Assembly (NCBI GenBank): GCA_024699855.1
Contig: JAMPIQ010000002.1
Span: 7,936,001 to 8,000,000, forward strand
Reading direction: 5' to 3'
From: Aphelenchoides besseyi
Lineage: Eukaryota; Nematoda; Chromadorea; Rhabditida; Aphelenchoididae
DNA length: 64,000 bases
Every line of letters starts with the position of its first letter. Within the stretch, counting starts at the first letter, position 1. A model generated the notes under the pieces. It did no database searches. It was not told the DNA's origin and saw nothing but the letters and a program-made list of their open reading frames with translations. Below are positions 24,240 through 35,692 of this stretch, piece by piece. The translations under genes were made by a program, and so were the position numbers.

Positions 24240-27200
24240 TTTTAATATACATGGATTTGGTTGAAACTAAATGAAAAAAGAAAGGATTTGGAATAATCTT
24301 TTGAATTGCAACGTAATTGGACGCCTTGAGTTTGTTCGCGAATCTTCATCGCTAATCCCAAAAACTAAGATCAAATCGTGAGATTTTGAACCAAATAGGA
24401 TTGTAATTTGAATTTGTTTCAAAATTTGTATGACCCAAAGGCATATTCATATATTAGATCATGTGTGAGTTGGGCGTAATTCACGTTCAAGTGGACTACG
24501 ATATTGATGACGCTGAGATTTGGTGGCCTAAAGATTAAGGCGTTGTTCTTTAACTCATAACAGAAACTCTGTTGCAACGTTTGAAGGACATGCAAAACGA
24601 AAAGAGAACTGCATCGCATTTGTCACTTTTGTTGTCTATCTTAGACACCTGCGATGGGTAATTAAATAGCGATCGGTTATTCTGTTTAGTTTTGACATTT
24701 GATTTCTGCCTCTCAGTCGTTTTGTTGAGCATGAGTTAAGAGCACACTTTCGATAACAATCTTCGATGACATGGTTCATCTCACTTAACTGACAGTTCGT
24801 CTGACTAACTACCAGCAGTATTTTGACCTTGTCCGAGGCGAAAAGACAAGTTAAATGTTTTGATTTGTTTGGTTTTTGAACCAATTTGAATTGACCAGCG
24901 TGGGTAACTGATTGTTATCAAGACTTAACGCAACAAATTTCCCCTCTGCTCATATCATTTTACAGTCATTACACGCAATTGCGTGGTATAAACAAACCAG
25001 TAATGTTGTTCGCTCGTTGCGCGGACGCAATCTCTGATTGGTATTATTTGACAATACCCTCGAGCCCTTGATCCGCCTAATGATCCCCTCAAATCTTCAT
25101 TCACAATTAATGTTTACACCCATTACCAGTGGGTTTGAATTTTCACGTGGTTCAAAAACGGCGAGCTTTTTCTTTGGATTAATCGATTAAGATCTTTGAG
25201 ATTCGAACGACGTTCACTTCAACCAACTTTGTTTTTTGGTCATCTCTTATTCCCGATTAAGCACTTAATTCGAGAATTAATTTTTGTTTTTACCATTTCG
25301 TTTGCTATCACTAGTATTTCTAATTGTAACCACAGACTTGACTCTTAATCCTCACGTAGCAAAATCGCTGTATAACGAAAAGATGCCTTTTTGTTGCAAC
25401 ACCTATCCACTAATAACATACATCCGCTTAGTTTTCTCAAAATCATTTTGATTATACTCGCTTATTGGATTGACATTACGGTTTGGTTTGCGGATATTCG
25501 AATCCGCTACGCGATTAATCTCTCGACCACCAAGAAGAAGACCAACAACCGTGTTTCTGATCGAAATTAATAACGTGCACGTAACACCGACAAATTTGGC
25601 TGCTAAAAGAATAGGAAACCAACTGCTTAGTCCGCCTACATCTACGGTAACGACGGTGTGTATTTTTCGGTGAACTTACTTGACAATGACTTTCGATTCA
25701 TTCTCGTGGCTGCTCATTTGTACGCAAACGGTTTTGGCAATTGCGAATTCTGGAATCGAGAAAAGAACAAACGGTTGTTCCCAACAGCAACCATTCAGTT
25801 CAATTGGTTTAGGCGCATCCTCTTTCTTCGATGTCTGACAAGTGAACCGAAAAGGTTGCATGTCAATAACGAAGATTGACCGTAGAATCGTCGGAAATTG
25901 CCAGAAACTTTGTGGTATTCCAGAATCGATCTCTGACTTCCGACAATCAAAATGCGTCGCAATTTGACGTGCTCTTTTGCAACGGCTATTTATGTTCGAG
26001 TTCAATTACCCGATTTGGAGTCTACAAATTCAAAAACTGTTTCTTTGCCATTTGTTCGTCCACTTCGAATTCACGTGAACTCCGATGAAGTGTACTCGGT
26101 TCGCACGTTGTTCTGCGTCGACTTCTTCCACCACCCGCATTGTTGTGTCCAAATTAGCAAACTTGTTTTTATCGTGTATTTTTGGACATCCGGTTTCCCC
26201 CGAAATAACATCACGGTCTATAATTGATCGCCAAAATGAGCAGACCAATTAACCCGAAGATTAAGAGTTCGGTTTCTTGTGTTTCCTGAGGTGCCAAATT
26301 TAGCAGTTTGAAAAAGTGGGTGTTCCAAAACCGTACAATTGATAAGACTAGTGGTTAAATGACTGCTAGCAAATCTGCAGTTGACCTTTTGATGTTGACC
26401 AAATTGTAGACGCCAAGTTTCTCAGCTTGTCTCCAATTTGTTCTCGAGGGTTTTGAATCCTCATTTGTTTTTGTAAGGCTCTGAGAATTCGTAAAGTTTG
26501 TCATTTTGTGTCACTTGCTCTCAACAGTTTACTGTATCGATTCGATTAGTCTCACACTTCGTTGACGTTGTCCAATGTCAGGAACCACGTGCCGGAGGAT
26601 TTTCGTGTCTTCCACATTCATTGTTTACGTGTTCACGGAATACGGTAAATAAGGCGGATGTTTTGTTTTGGCGTTTTTCACCTTTTAACTTCTAATCCCC
26701 CGTCCAGATTGCATTGTTTGTTGGGTGGTCGAACACGAGGCCCAAAACAAAGAAGAACGTTTGCGCATTTGACTCTCGACGTTCGCATCCGCGTAATCGC
26801 ATTCGTCTGTTGAGTTTATCGATTTGTGTGACATTACGAAAAGCCTAAGTTCGTAGTTGTGCACTGCGGTTTGAGAGCGTAATTTAGGATTTGAATTTCA
26901 TTTATTGAAAGCCGGTTGATTATAAAACTGTAGGGAGCCTTCGAGCCAATGGGATTAAAATTTCAACGGCATCATCGGTTGCCAAGAAAAAACAACACGA
27001 TTGAAATGACTAGCTTCGAAGTCTTTGGACGGCGAAATATCGCTTTAACGAGATTAAAAATACTTGTGTCTTAACCTCTAGTCAGCTTCATTCTGTTGCA
27101 CACCATAATATTGACGGCATTTTGACGGTGGGGAAATAGAAAGTTTCGCGTTTTTTGAGTTTGTCAATCGGTTTGATAATTAGAGATACGGTGAATGCGC

Positions 27201-29741
27201 GTAATTGTGTGCACATTGAAAGTTTGCTGATGTCAGCAAAAGATGAATACAATGAGGAAGCCGCATGGTTTTTAAAATGAGTGTTTAGAAGTACAGAGTT
27301 TTGGTCTCAAGACTTCGAAGCATTCAATTGAAACTCAATTTCAAGAGATTGAACGATAATCTTTGAGTTCTTACCCGGAACTGAACTGCCAATTTCACTG
27401 TATGTCTGTGGGCCATGGTGTGTAGTGGTAAGTGAAAAGATGTCCGCAACATTTGCGTGCAACTACCCAAAATATTTCACAGTCGATTGACATAAAAAAT
27501 TCTCCTCCGCTTTCAAAAGTTTGCTCATGAATCTTTGAATTCAAATTGATGGATCTATTTGCTGTCTGCACAGCTACAGTACCAAAGAATGTTACTGGCA
27601 ATTAAAGTCTTTAATGTTCTTTGGATTTCGCATTTAAAAACGAAAGTTTTCGTGAAATTTTGTTCGTTCTAATTCGTTTTATTTGAAGTTGTCTCTTAGT
27701 TGTTGGTGTTCATTCGAAGTTCGTTGAAAGTGGTTATTGAAACTGACACGTTTGCTGTCAATTTGGACTTCAATGGAAGGTCGAGATGACGTCTGAAATG
27801 TCTGAATGGCAACAAAGTGTCCTACGCAAAACATCCACTTGTTATCTTCGAAGTTTTGGGGTGACAAGTGCGCAGTCGTTTTTCTTTTTCGTTTGATTAA
27901 AACTGATTGTTTTGCTTGCAAAGTTCGCTGGAGACGTTGCGAGAAAGCCATTTAAATTGAGCAAATCGATTTGCTCTACTGATGAACTTCTCCAAACACA
28001 TCAGACGTCTCGTTCCATTACGACGTCAGTGGTGTGTTTCGCCAATCAAAACGTCTTCCACACGGTTGTTGATATTTGATGGACTGAAAGTCAACTTTTG
28101 TTGTCTAAATGGCGACTGACTGCGTCGGCATCATCAAAGACGCTGTGGATATCATGAGGACCGCACTTTCAGTTTTCATTCGCGTTTTTGCTTCAAATAC
28201 GGTACTCATCTAATTCTCTACCGGTCGAGTAACGTGATTTCGCAGTCTCGGAAGCCGCGTGCGATTGTTTTTTACTGTCAATTCGTTTCGAACAACCCAA
28301 AGTGTCAGACATTTGGAATGCCAATCAAAATTCTCTTTCGGAATGCGAAGTGCAAACAATTCGAAAGTGACAATCAAAAACGTGGACGACAAACGAAATC
28401 AATTTGGTGATACGAAACGTCAAGTTCGGAAATGACATTTCGTGATTTCACTCCCGTCCGTCGACCGTTTTTGTTACAACCAGTGAGTTCGTTGAGTTGA
28501 CAAGTTCGCGAAAACCAACCCAACTTCTGGCAGTCAAAAACCGACTCTGTGGTTTTTTTAGCTTTCTGGTCATTCGCTTGACTACAGTAGAAGACGGTGT
28601 ACTTTGCTACGGGGTTTATCTTTCTGTTTGAACTAATGTGACAGTTTTATCGTTTGCTGATTGTTACGAAAGTAATCTGCGGCTTTGAAACCGTTTTTCG
28701 ATCGAAAAGTGCTTTTCGTTTTTGGATCCATTCTGCCATCGCATATCCGCAAATTAACCCATGAATCGCTTTCTCGACGGCCACTTCGTTCTTTTGCTCT
28801 TCGTTGGATGAACGACTGGCGGTTAATCTGCTGCTCGAATTTAATTTCCGTGCTCCATTTTAATAACCCACTCATCTATTTTTACTTTGCAATTCTGTGG
28901 ATCTTCTCATCTGAACTCGCTAATCAAAATCCAAAGTTCAACGTCCGACTTTCTCATTCCAACTATTTTGGCCGATCGGAACAAATCCTAATAGGGAAAT
29001 TAGATGATGTCGCAGTGCATGGTAATCTAAATCTATTCAACCGACCACTTAATCAAAAGGTACTTCCAAGATCTTAGTTTGGATTCTGCTTCAATTTCTG
29101 CTAGTCCTCTATGACTACCGTATGGTTTGACAGCGTTTTTGGAAACCAATTTCGCCTGCAGATTACAGAATGTTGTCGTAAATTCGTAAATTTTTGAATT
29201 GTACGAAACGTCGCGATTATTTTCTATTGTCTTAGGGATCGTAGTCTGTTTTCGAAAACGGATTACGTGACTCTTTCTGATTGTTCTCGAGGAATGTAAA
29301 CAAGACAGCGGATTTACGGTATTCCTCCTTCATTTTGGTGATTCGTTGACGTTTACAAACAAACAGCACGTGTGTTGTGCAAAAGCTGTGATGCACGAGG
29401 AGCGAGTAAGAAATTGGATCACAATTGTTTTTGCATTTTGATCTAAACAACCGACGAGTTGACTTCAATGTGGTCGAGCGAGATAATCCGTTTGGTCGTC
29501 AGCAGAAGCAAGCGATCATTTCTGACGTTAAATATGGTTAAACGTCAATGACAACATTTTCTGCAGAGGCATTTCGACTAAAGATTTGAACGGAAAGGAG
29601 GGTTAAGACCTTTGAAAAGTGTTAAATCTAAGGATCTTGTGACCGATTCTACGAACACAATGAACGGATGTGTTTGAAGGTGTGGATAGTCGTCGAATGT
29701 AAGTCATTAAGCCTTGGGGTATCTTCCGCTTTAAGTTCACG
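24240..29741. other. Gene-poor region with only weak exon candidates
   Basis: No recognisable gene in 5.5 kb. Weak candidates are a minus-strand open exon at about 25445-25640 (ends GGREINRVADSNIRKP...), the membrane segment listed separately at 26223-26497, and a plus-strand frame at about 28808-29062 with a signal-like hydrophobic run (LIYFYFAILWIF) ending at a GT donor. None has homology I can name. Confidence 0.4.
26223..26497 (-). CDS. Possible small single-pass membrane protein
   Basis: On the minus strand an ATG near 26497 opens MTNFTNSQSLTKTNEDSKP and a GT donor follows KLGVYNL. A CAG acceptor about 100 bases later opens ETQETELLIFGLIGLLILA, a clear hydrophobic helix, and the frame stops after NYRP. 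The pieces look protein-like but the join is only one of several possible, and no family is recognised. Confidence 0.22.
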
Positions 29742-32726
29742 CAGATAATCCGCGGCACATGTTCTCAAGTTTTATGATCGTTGGTTCTTACTCGCTACTG
29801 TATTTATAGAGCACGCAATTAAGTGCGTTGGAGGTAAATAGGCACACTGAGTTCGTTTGTGTTCATCGTGTTCGAAGTCACGAAATTTGATTGCAGAAGT
29901 TTTTTGTTTGTAAACGATGTGGCTATCAGCTGCAATCTTCATCCACTTCAGTTATTTTGTTCTTTGTAATTATTTTTCTATTGCTAAGACATCCGCTTCC
30001 CAGCATTCGTCGAATATTACTCACAATTCTACTTCTCAGTTGGTTGTAAACAAATTAAAAGCAAAAAACCAACTGGATGGCTAACTGTTAGAGGAAGTTG
30101 AAGTTTGCTCTTGAATTTGTGTTTAGCTATCAGCTAGTAGGTATTTTGCACGTTTGATGCTCTTACTGTTATCCATTTGTCGGAACACATTGAGCTCCGG
30201 GGAGTTACTGTCACACGCAAATTCTCGGCATCGTTCTGGAGTTGCACCTTGTTTTCTGCGCCAAAACGCGTAAAGTGGTTTTGTTGTTTTGTGTGCAATC
30301 TAAGCGAGATCGACATCCTCAATTGGTCGTCTAATTAAAACAATCGTCGTTCTTTGTCTTATTCGCTCGTAAGTTTTGGTGCCGACGAACGTTTCAACTC
30401 CTAGCCACGTATTGGTTGTGGGTGAAATCGAATTCATTGCTGAAAAAGGTTTCACAGATTATCTTCGCATTTACAAGTGATGAGAAATTGAAATTCGATT
30501 TCGTTCGAAACCGCTAATAACTGCCGATCAACAGCCGACCGTATGCTCGGCTGACTAATCGAGAGAAGAAAAACAGTGGGTTAGTCATGAAGATTGCGGA
30601 GATATTTCGAGTTCTCACAATGAAACGTTGTGATTATGATCATCATTTCTCTGAGAATTTCGAGCCCAAGGGCGTCAAAAAGGGTTGTGACGAAGAGCTT
30701 GTGATTTGTAACTGTTCGAGAGTCGATTGACCTTATGGATAGGCAATAAATTTAGAAGTTTTTTTTGCATTTCAACATAAAATCAGGATTACATGCAGCT
30801 GTCTCGGTCGGCGAGCAAAATTCACGAATCGGATCATAAAACTTCTGATTCTCCGGCGTTCATTTTGGCCGTTCCACAAGTCAGTTTTCTTAGCATTTGA
30901 AGTCTCCAACCATGTGAGAGCTCATAAATCGCCGTCCGCTCAATTGCTTTTCTGATTGTTCTTTCTGAGTTCGTTTAAAACTTTCCTTTCGACTATTTGA
31001 ATGCCACCCACTGCTTCTGTAACACGTGATTATCCGCTTGTTTGTCATAGATGACCACTTCTTTTGACATCTTCATTTCAACTGAACATCTTTCGATCGT
31101 TGCCGACGTCGATTGTGACTAGTCGGTCAATCGAACATTTGGCGTTAATTTCACGGACACCAAAAAACCGCTGCCCGTATTGTCCGTCAAGTTTCATAAA
31201 TCTCAATCGTGTGTTTAACAAAGATGCGTTTTTTGTTGTTTGTCGAGAGTTGCGTATCGTCTGTTCAATTTTATACGTTTTAGATACTTGACTTCACACT
31301 TCCATCTTTCTCACTACCCCAGGGTTTACTGTAGATCGTTAATATGGTCGACCCTAATGAATTGAGTCGCACTCTCGTTCAGTTGGCTGCATCATCAAAC
31401 TTTAACATGCCAAACGGAATTCCCGCCGTTGGAGCAGCAAGAACGAACAATCCGGAGATCGACATGCCGTTCCTTGCCCAACCACTTTTTCCATTTCCGT
31501 TCATTCTCCAACACTTAGCTTCGCAGCAGTTAATGCCGCCAACCACTGGAGCAGCGAGCACGATGCCTGCGATCTCGATGCCTTCAGTGGAGTTCAATTC
31601 AACTTCTGTTCAACAGACGGCCAACGTGCAAATTCCCATGGAAGCCAATTCTCCACTAACCAACGAAACTGCTCGTTTTCACGGTCGTCACTCAATTTGG
31701 AGGCATTTCGAGGTTCAACGAGACAAATCCGTATATCGATGCCAAGTTCCCGGCTGCACAGCCACATACACGTGGCCGCCATCAACAACCGTTGCTGGTC
31801 GTCATCTACGAGACAAACATGCAAATGTTTATGCTCAAGTACTCAACGACGAAGCTGATCGACGAAACCGCAAACGTGTGATTGAAGTTGCATCCGTACA
31901 ACAGAAAACCGATGGAAATAGAAGCAACGAATCGGGAAGTGCTCGACACTCCTTTGACGCCACACTCTCACCGCCTTCAACTACAGCAGGAGAGCCATCA
32001 CCTCCACCCTTCATTATGGAGCCATCGTTGAAACGAGCACGTTATGATGAGGAGTTTTTTGCACGACTTGGGATTTTGCATCACGACGACGCCTCTTTCT
32101 TGCCACCTTCTTCGGCTCCAATTTCGCCGCTCGATTCTGCGATTTCAAAAAAAGGTGCGTTTTCGACATAACAACATTGAAATGCCATTTTTGGCATCCA
32201 AAACAAAGTTATCTGTTTAATGTAAAGTGGCAATGATAACCAACATTGAGGCTAATTGTTCACGTCAAGAGTGCAAACAACCTGGTGATTAGCCTGAGAA
32301 TTTCTCTGTGCATTCGAACAGAACTGAGTAAACGCAGAATGGTCTTTGGATTACTAGAAACCTGATAGAGTCCCAAATGAAACAAAACCAAAAACGACAA
32401 TTCAAGTTTCTAATCAATTTTTTGCAGAAACTGAAGGAGAAATGCGCGAGAAGATCAAACGTCTGGAAGAATCGATGGCTGAACTGCAATCCCAAATGAA
32501 GCGTATTGGCAATGAACTGCAAGAAACAAAAGCACTTTTCAACGCCGAGTGCCGAACTTCTCAATCGATGACCGTTCGCTTGGAACGGGACTCCGAAGCA
32601 CGAGTTTAATCATATGCGGATCTCTCTTGTAAAATCCATTCTGTTTGTTCTTGTAATAGAAAACATAGGTTATTGTAGTCACAAATTGATTTTAAGCCAC
32701 GAGGTCTAATCAAACTCGGTAGTGTC
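29742..32726 (+). repeat. Inverted-repeat arm A (partner 44368-47262)
   Basis: About 2.98 kb matching arm B in reverse complement with few differences outside a rearranged stretch at the 5' part of the zinc-finger ORF. The outer boundary is at about 29742 (CGCAGATAATCC shared with 47262) and the inner one at GGTAGTGTC (32726; 44368). The first 1.3 kb (29742-31060) contains no gene that I can recognise. The arms enclose 11.6 kb. Confidence 0.88.
31344..32609 (+). CDS. Chimeric protein: BED-like zinc finger fused to myosin-tail coiled coil (copy A)
   Basis: Exon 1 (31344-32154) encodes a Pro/Ser/Asn-rich N-terminus. A BED-type finger follows (about 31690-31840: aromatic SIWRHFEV, then a CQVPGC pair, then HLRDKH), then a basic patch (DRRNRKR) and a Ser/Pro-rich region. 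Read through, it stops soon after (KKGAFST). A GT donor at 32155 and a TTTTTTGCAG acceptor before 32428 instead join it, in frame, to ETEGEMREKIKRLEESM, a diverged copy of myosin exon E2 (K to Q/M changes such as LQSQMKRIGNEL), ending at TAA 32609. Total is 330 residues. Inferred role: sequence-specific DNA binding (BED fingers occur in transposases and chromatin factors) with a dimerising coil. It lies within inverted-repeat arm A. Confidence 0.6.
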
Positions 32727-33228
32727 TTCGCAATTCCACTCTTCCATTCCTTCCGTTTCCAACTCGAGACCGAATCGACGCCACTTTTGAACTTACGAAA
32801 TTTGTGTGTCTAAAGATTTGATCGGATATAAACTCGGAATTAAATTAAGACCATTGAATCGGACGACACTTTCTGTTTCATCAAGTGATTAGTCAAAAAG
32901 TAAGATTGCCACACGCACTTCCTCGTCGTTTACGATCCGAGTAAAAGACGAGGAAGAGTTTTGGCGCGCGTCTAAGCGCCTTGACCATCATAATCTTCAG
33001 TCGTCTTGCGTAATCAGTTTCGGACATCCTCTCGTCCGTTGGCATTGGAATGCGAATACAGGCGTCGGACGGTTAGCAATACGAGATTGCAGTTAGGGGC
33101 AAAACCGCGATTTTTGACACAATTGCGCCTCTTCGCGTTATTCCTCCTGCCTGTCGTGATCAGTCTGCAGTTCATTTTCGGTCATTTCCTCATCTTTTTC
33201 ATTTGAGAAAAAACGCGCACGCAAAACG

Positions 33229-34039
33229 ATGGGCGACTCAAATGGCGGCGATATTTCGAGTTTGAAGATTCCCGTCCATTGGCTTAACGGACGTCGATTT
33301 CTACGCGAAGACAGCGGTCGAAAGAACAGTGAAGGAATCGTTCTCACACCCACGATCCTCTTCGATCCCAAAGGAAATTACGAACATTGTTATACGTGGT
33401 CACGGTATGTTCATCAGGTTGAGAGTTGTTTAGCTGTTTTTTGCAGTTACGGCCCCATTCGTTCCGGAGCTGCCGTCTTCGGTTGTACGGGATGTCGAAA
33501 GATTCGGGATGCACATCGAAAACAATCGAAAGGACAGAAAATAGAGAAGCGAGTGGTTCCAACGATTTTGGTTGATCTTACAAACGGTCGGTTTTTATCA
33601 GATCAACACGATTACCCCCAATCATTTAGGTCAAGAGCCCTTTTTCAAACGTCTCACTTTGCCCACTCATAAGCATTTTTGTTTGATTCAGGAAACCGCC
33701 GAATTCCAAATCTCTTCGATTTCAAGATCTCAACTGAACGGTCTTAATAGATGTACGAATGCGATTGGAAATCGCGAGTTATTGGAACCATTCATTCGTC
33801 GATTGCACGATAAGTGTGTAAATTCCAAAGTACAAGCCGAAGACGCGATTCGAAGACCTCCGATTAACACTCAGAAGACGGAAGTCAGAACAACTCATCG
33901 ACGCAAACAACCCATGCCAATGAAGTTGCCATCGAGCAACACGCCATCACCGACCGTCGATGAACCATTGACGTCTATGGATACTCAATTGGCAATGTTG
34001 CAACGACTGGTCGGCTTTTTTAACAACAATCCACAATGA
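33229..34039 (+). CDS. Nematode Cys/His-motif protein, FLYWCH-like
   Basis: Three exons (33229-33404, 33447-33586, 33630-34039) give 241 residues. The core has a tryptophan (YTWSRYGP), a CTGCRKIR motif and, after the second intron, a His-His-Cys segment (PTHKHFCL). This spacing recalls FLYWCH-type zinc fingers (W, C, C, H, H). The C-terminal half is Ser/Pro/Thr-rich. The second intron has a weak donor (GTCGG) and is inferred from frame; the frame without it ends at 33672. The protein is probably nuclear and nucleic-acid binding, but the family assignment is tentative. Confidence 0.5.
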
Positions 34040-35040
34040 ACTAGTGATCTTCTTCATCTCAATATTTTTCCAAATTAACTAATCTCAATACTTTGTTGCG
34101 GGTCGTCTCATTGAAAATAAACAAGATTTGCAAACATCTGTTCTGTCATTTCTCGGCGTTTATGGTCATCGAGTAAACGAAAGAAAGTTTGCATTTGGGG
34201 AATCTTCGACTTCTTTTTTAACTAATAGCGATGTGCGTATTATTTCGACAAAGCAATCAGTGGAGAGGTCGACTAAGCTGTCTATCCGATTTGATGTCCA
34301 AAGCTTTTAAGCCAAAACGACTTTTGATCGCATTTGCAAATTTGCAAAAACGTTCCTTTTTCCTGCTTATTAGTTAAATAGAATAAGAAGCGCAGCTCTG
34401 AAGTATCTTCAATCTGTGGCCAATCACCGAGCTCTATCTGACTCTACGGCCGACTTCTTTTTTGCACTCCGCTCGTCAGCGTCTTTTGATCGAAAAGTCC
34501 ACCGGTTGCCAAAACCCAAAAGCTCCCTCCCAAACGCCGTTCGATCTAATCGGCGGTTGTGATCACGCAGATTTTGTCGTTTTGGAACAAAACTGCTGAA
34601 TTTTTTTGCGTCCATTTCTTCCAGTCGATTGTAATGCGATTTTTCCTACCGAGTGTACTTCGACGCCTCGCAATCGCGTCCGCCGCTTATCGTTTTTGCC
34701 GTCGCGTCCATTTTTCTTTTGTCGATCAATCGCCCTTTCGCATTTGAATCGGAACGTGCAAGTGAATTCCCGACCCAAAGGACGTTAGAAAAAAACGGGA
34801 ATCGTCGGCCGTTCTCTTACGTCTTTTTCTTTTGATTGTTTAGACGTTTTAATGAGCGACGGCACTTCCCGAGATTCTGATTTGTTTCGCACATGAGTCA
34901 CCAATGGAATTCGATTGACCGCAAAATAGTTTTTTTGGCCAAACCGGCGCTTTTTTATTTCGCGCTGTGAACCCAAAACTCCTCTGCTCCTCGCTTCTTC
35001 GGGGTTGTGACCCCCGCGTTTTTGCCGTTTGGACGACGAT

Positions 35041-35157
35041 ATGATCAACGCGCCAAGTGATGATGTTTGCACGCATTGCGGTCGCCCACCAGTAAAGTCA
35101 AAAGCACGACAAACCTATGGAGTTTGCGGAAATTGCCGCTGCTTCTCTCGTCCATTT
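35041..35157 (+). CDS. Possible exon with nuclear-receptor-like first zinc finger
   Basis: The frame from the ATG at 35041 reads a C-x2-C pair (CTHC), 15 residues, then YGVCGNCRCFSR. The second half fits the nuclear-receptor P-box pattern (YGV, C-x2-C, aromatic, Arg), although the spacing is two residues longer than the usual 13. The second finger and ligand-binding domain are not found in phase within the next 600 bp. It may be an orphan fragment, a divergent gene or chance. Confidence 0.25.
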
Positions 35158-35692
35158 TGCTTTCCAATCACACAAAGTTGGCGATTTCTAAGGCGATGCG
35201 CGATTTGCAAGTTTGGGGCAAAAACATGCGCTCCGACATTATCTTTGCGTGTTTTCGAGCGCCGTTTACAATCTCTGATTTTCGCACTGCATCGGCGCGG
35301 TTTCTTAATCGAACTTGCGAGTTTGCCGCTAATTTCAAATTCACAACCACAAAAAGCGGGCGGACAGTTTTTGCGACGATCCAGTGTGCGTTTTTGAGAT
35401 TCCGTGTTCATGTCCACACACCTGTGCGCCGCTTGTTGAGTCAATGTGTGCCAATCGTACGTTCCTGCGTCTGTGCGCAAAGCGGAATTTGTCACAAAAC
35501 GTGTTCGCTTACGCGGATGTGTTTTCGCCGTTTGTCCTCGTGTCTGCCTTCACATTTCGAGTTTATTTGAAGTCATTACTGTACGATCTACAGTCACTTT
35601 TAGGTCAACTATCCTAACGAAGTGGCTTGAAGCTTTGTCAACCTTCAACGCCAACGACCGGCTTTCGGGAACTAAAGCGACCGTTCTTTAAA

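Noticed and set aside
29742..31060. Possible DNA transposon within the repeat arms
   Set aside because: No transposase or reverse transcriptase fragment, and I could not see terminal inverted repeats or target-site duplications at the arm ends.
31064..31291. 75-codon frame present in both inverted-repeat arms
   Set aside because: Shared only because the arms are nearly identical DNA; no start context, splice chain or family feature.
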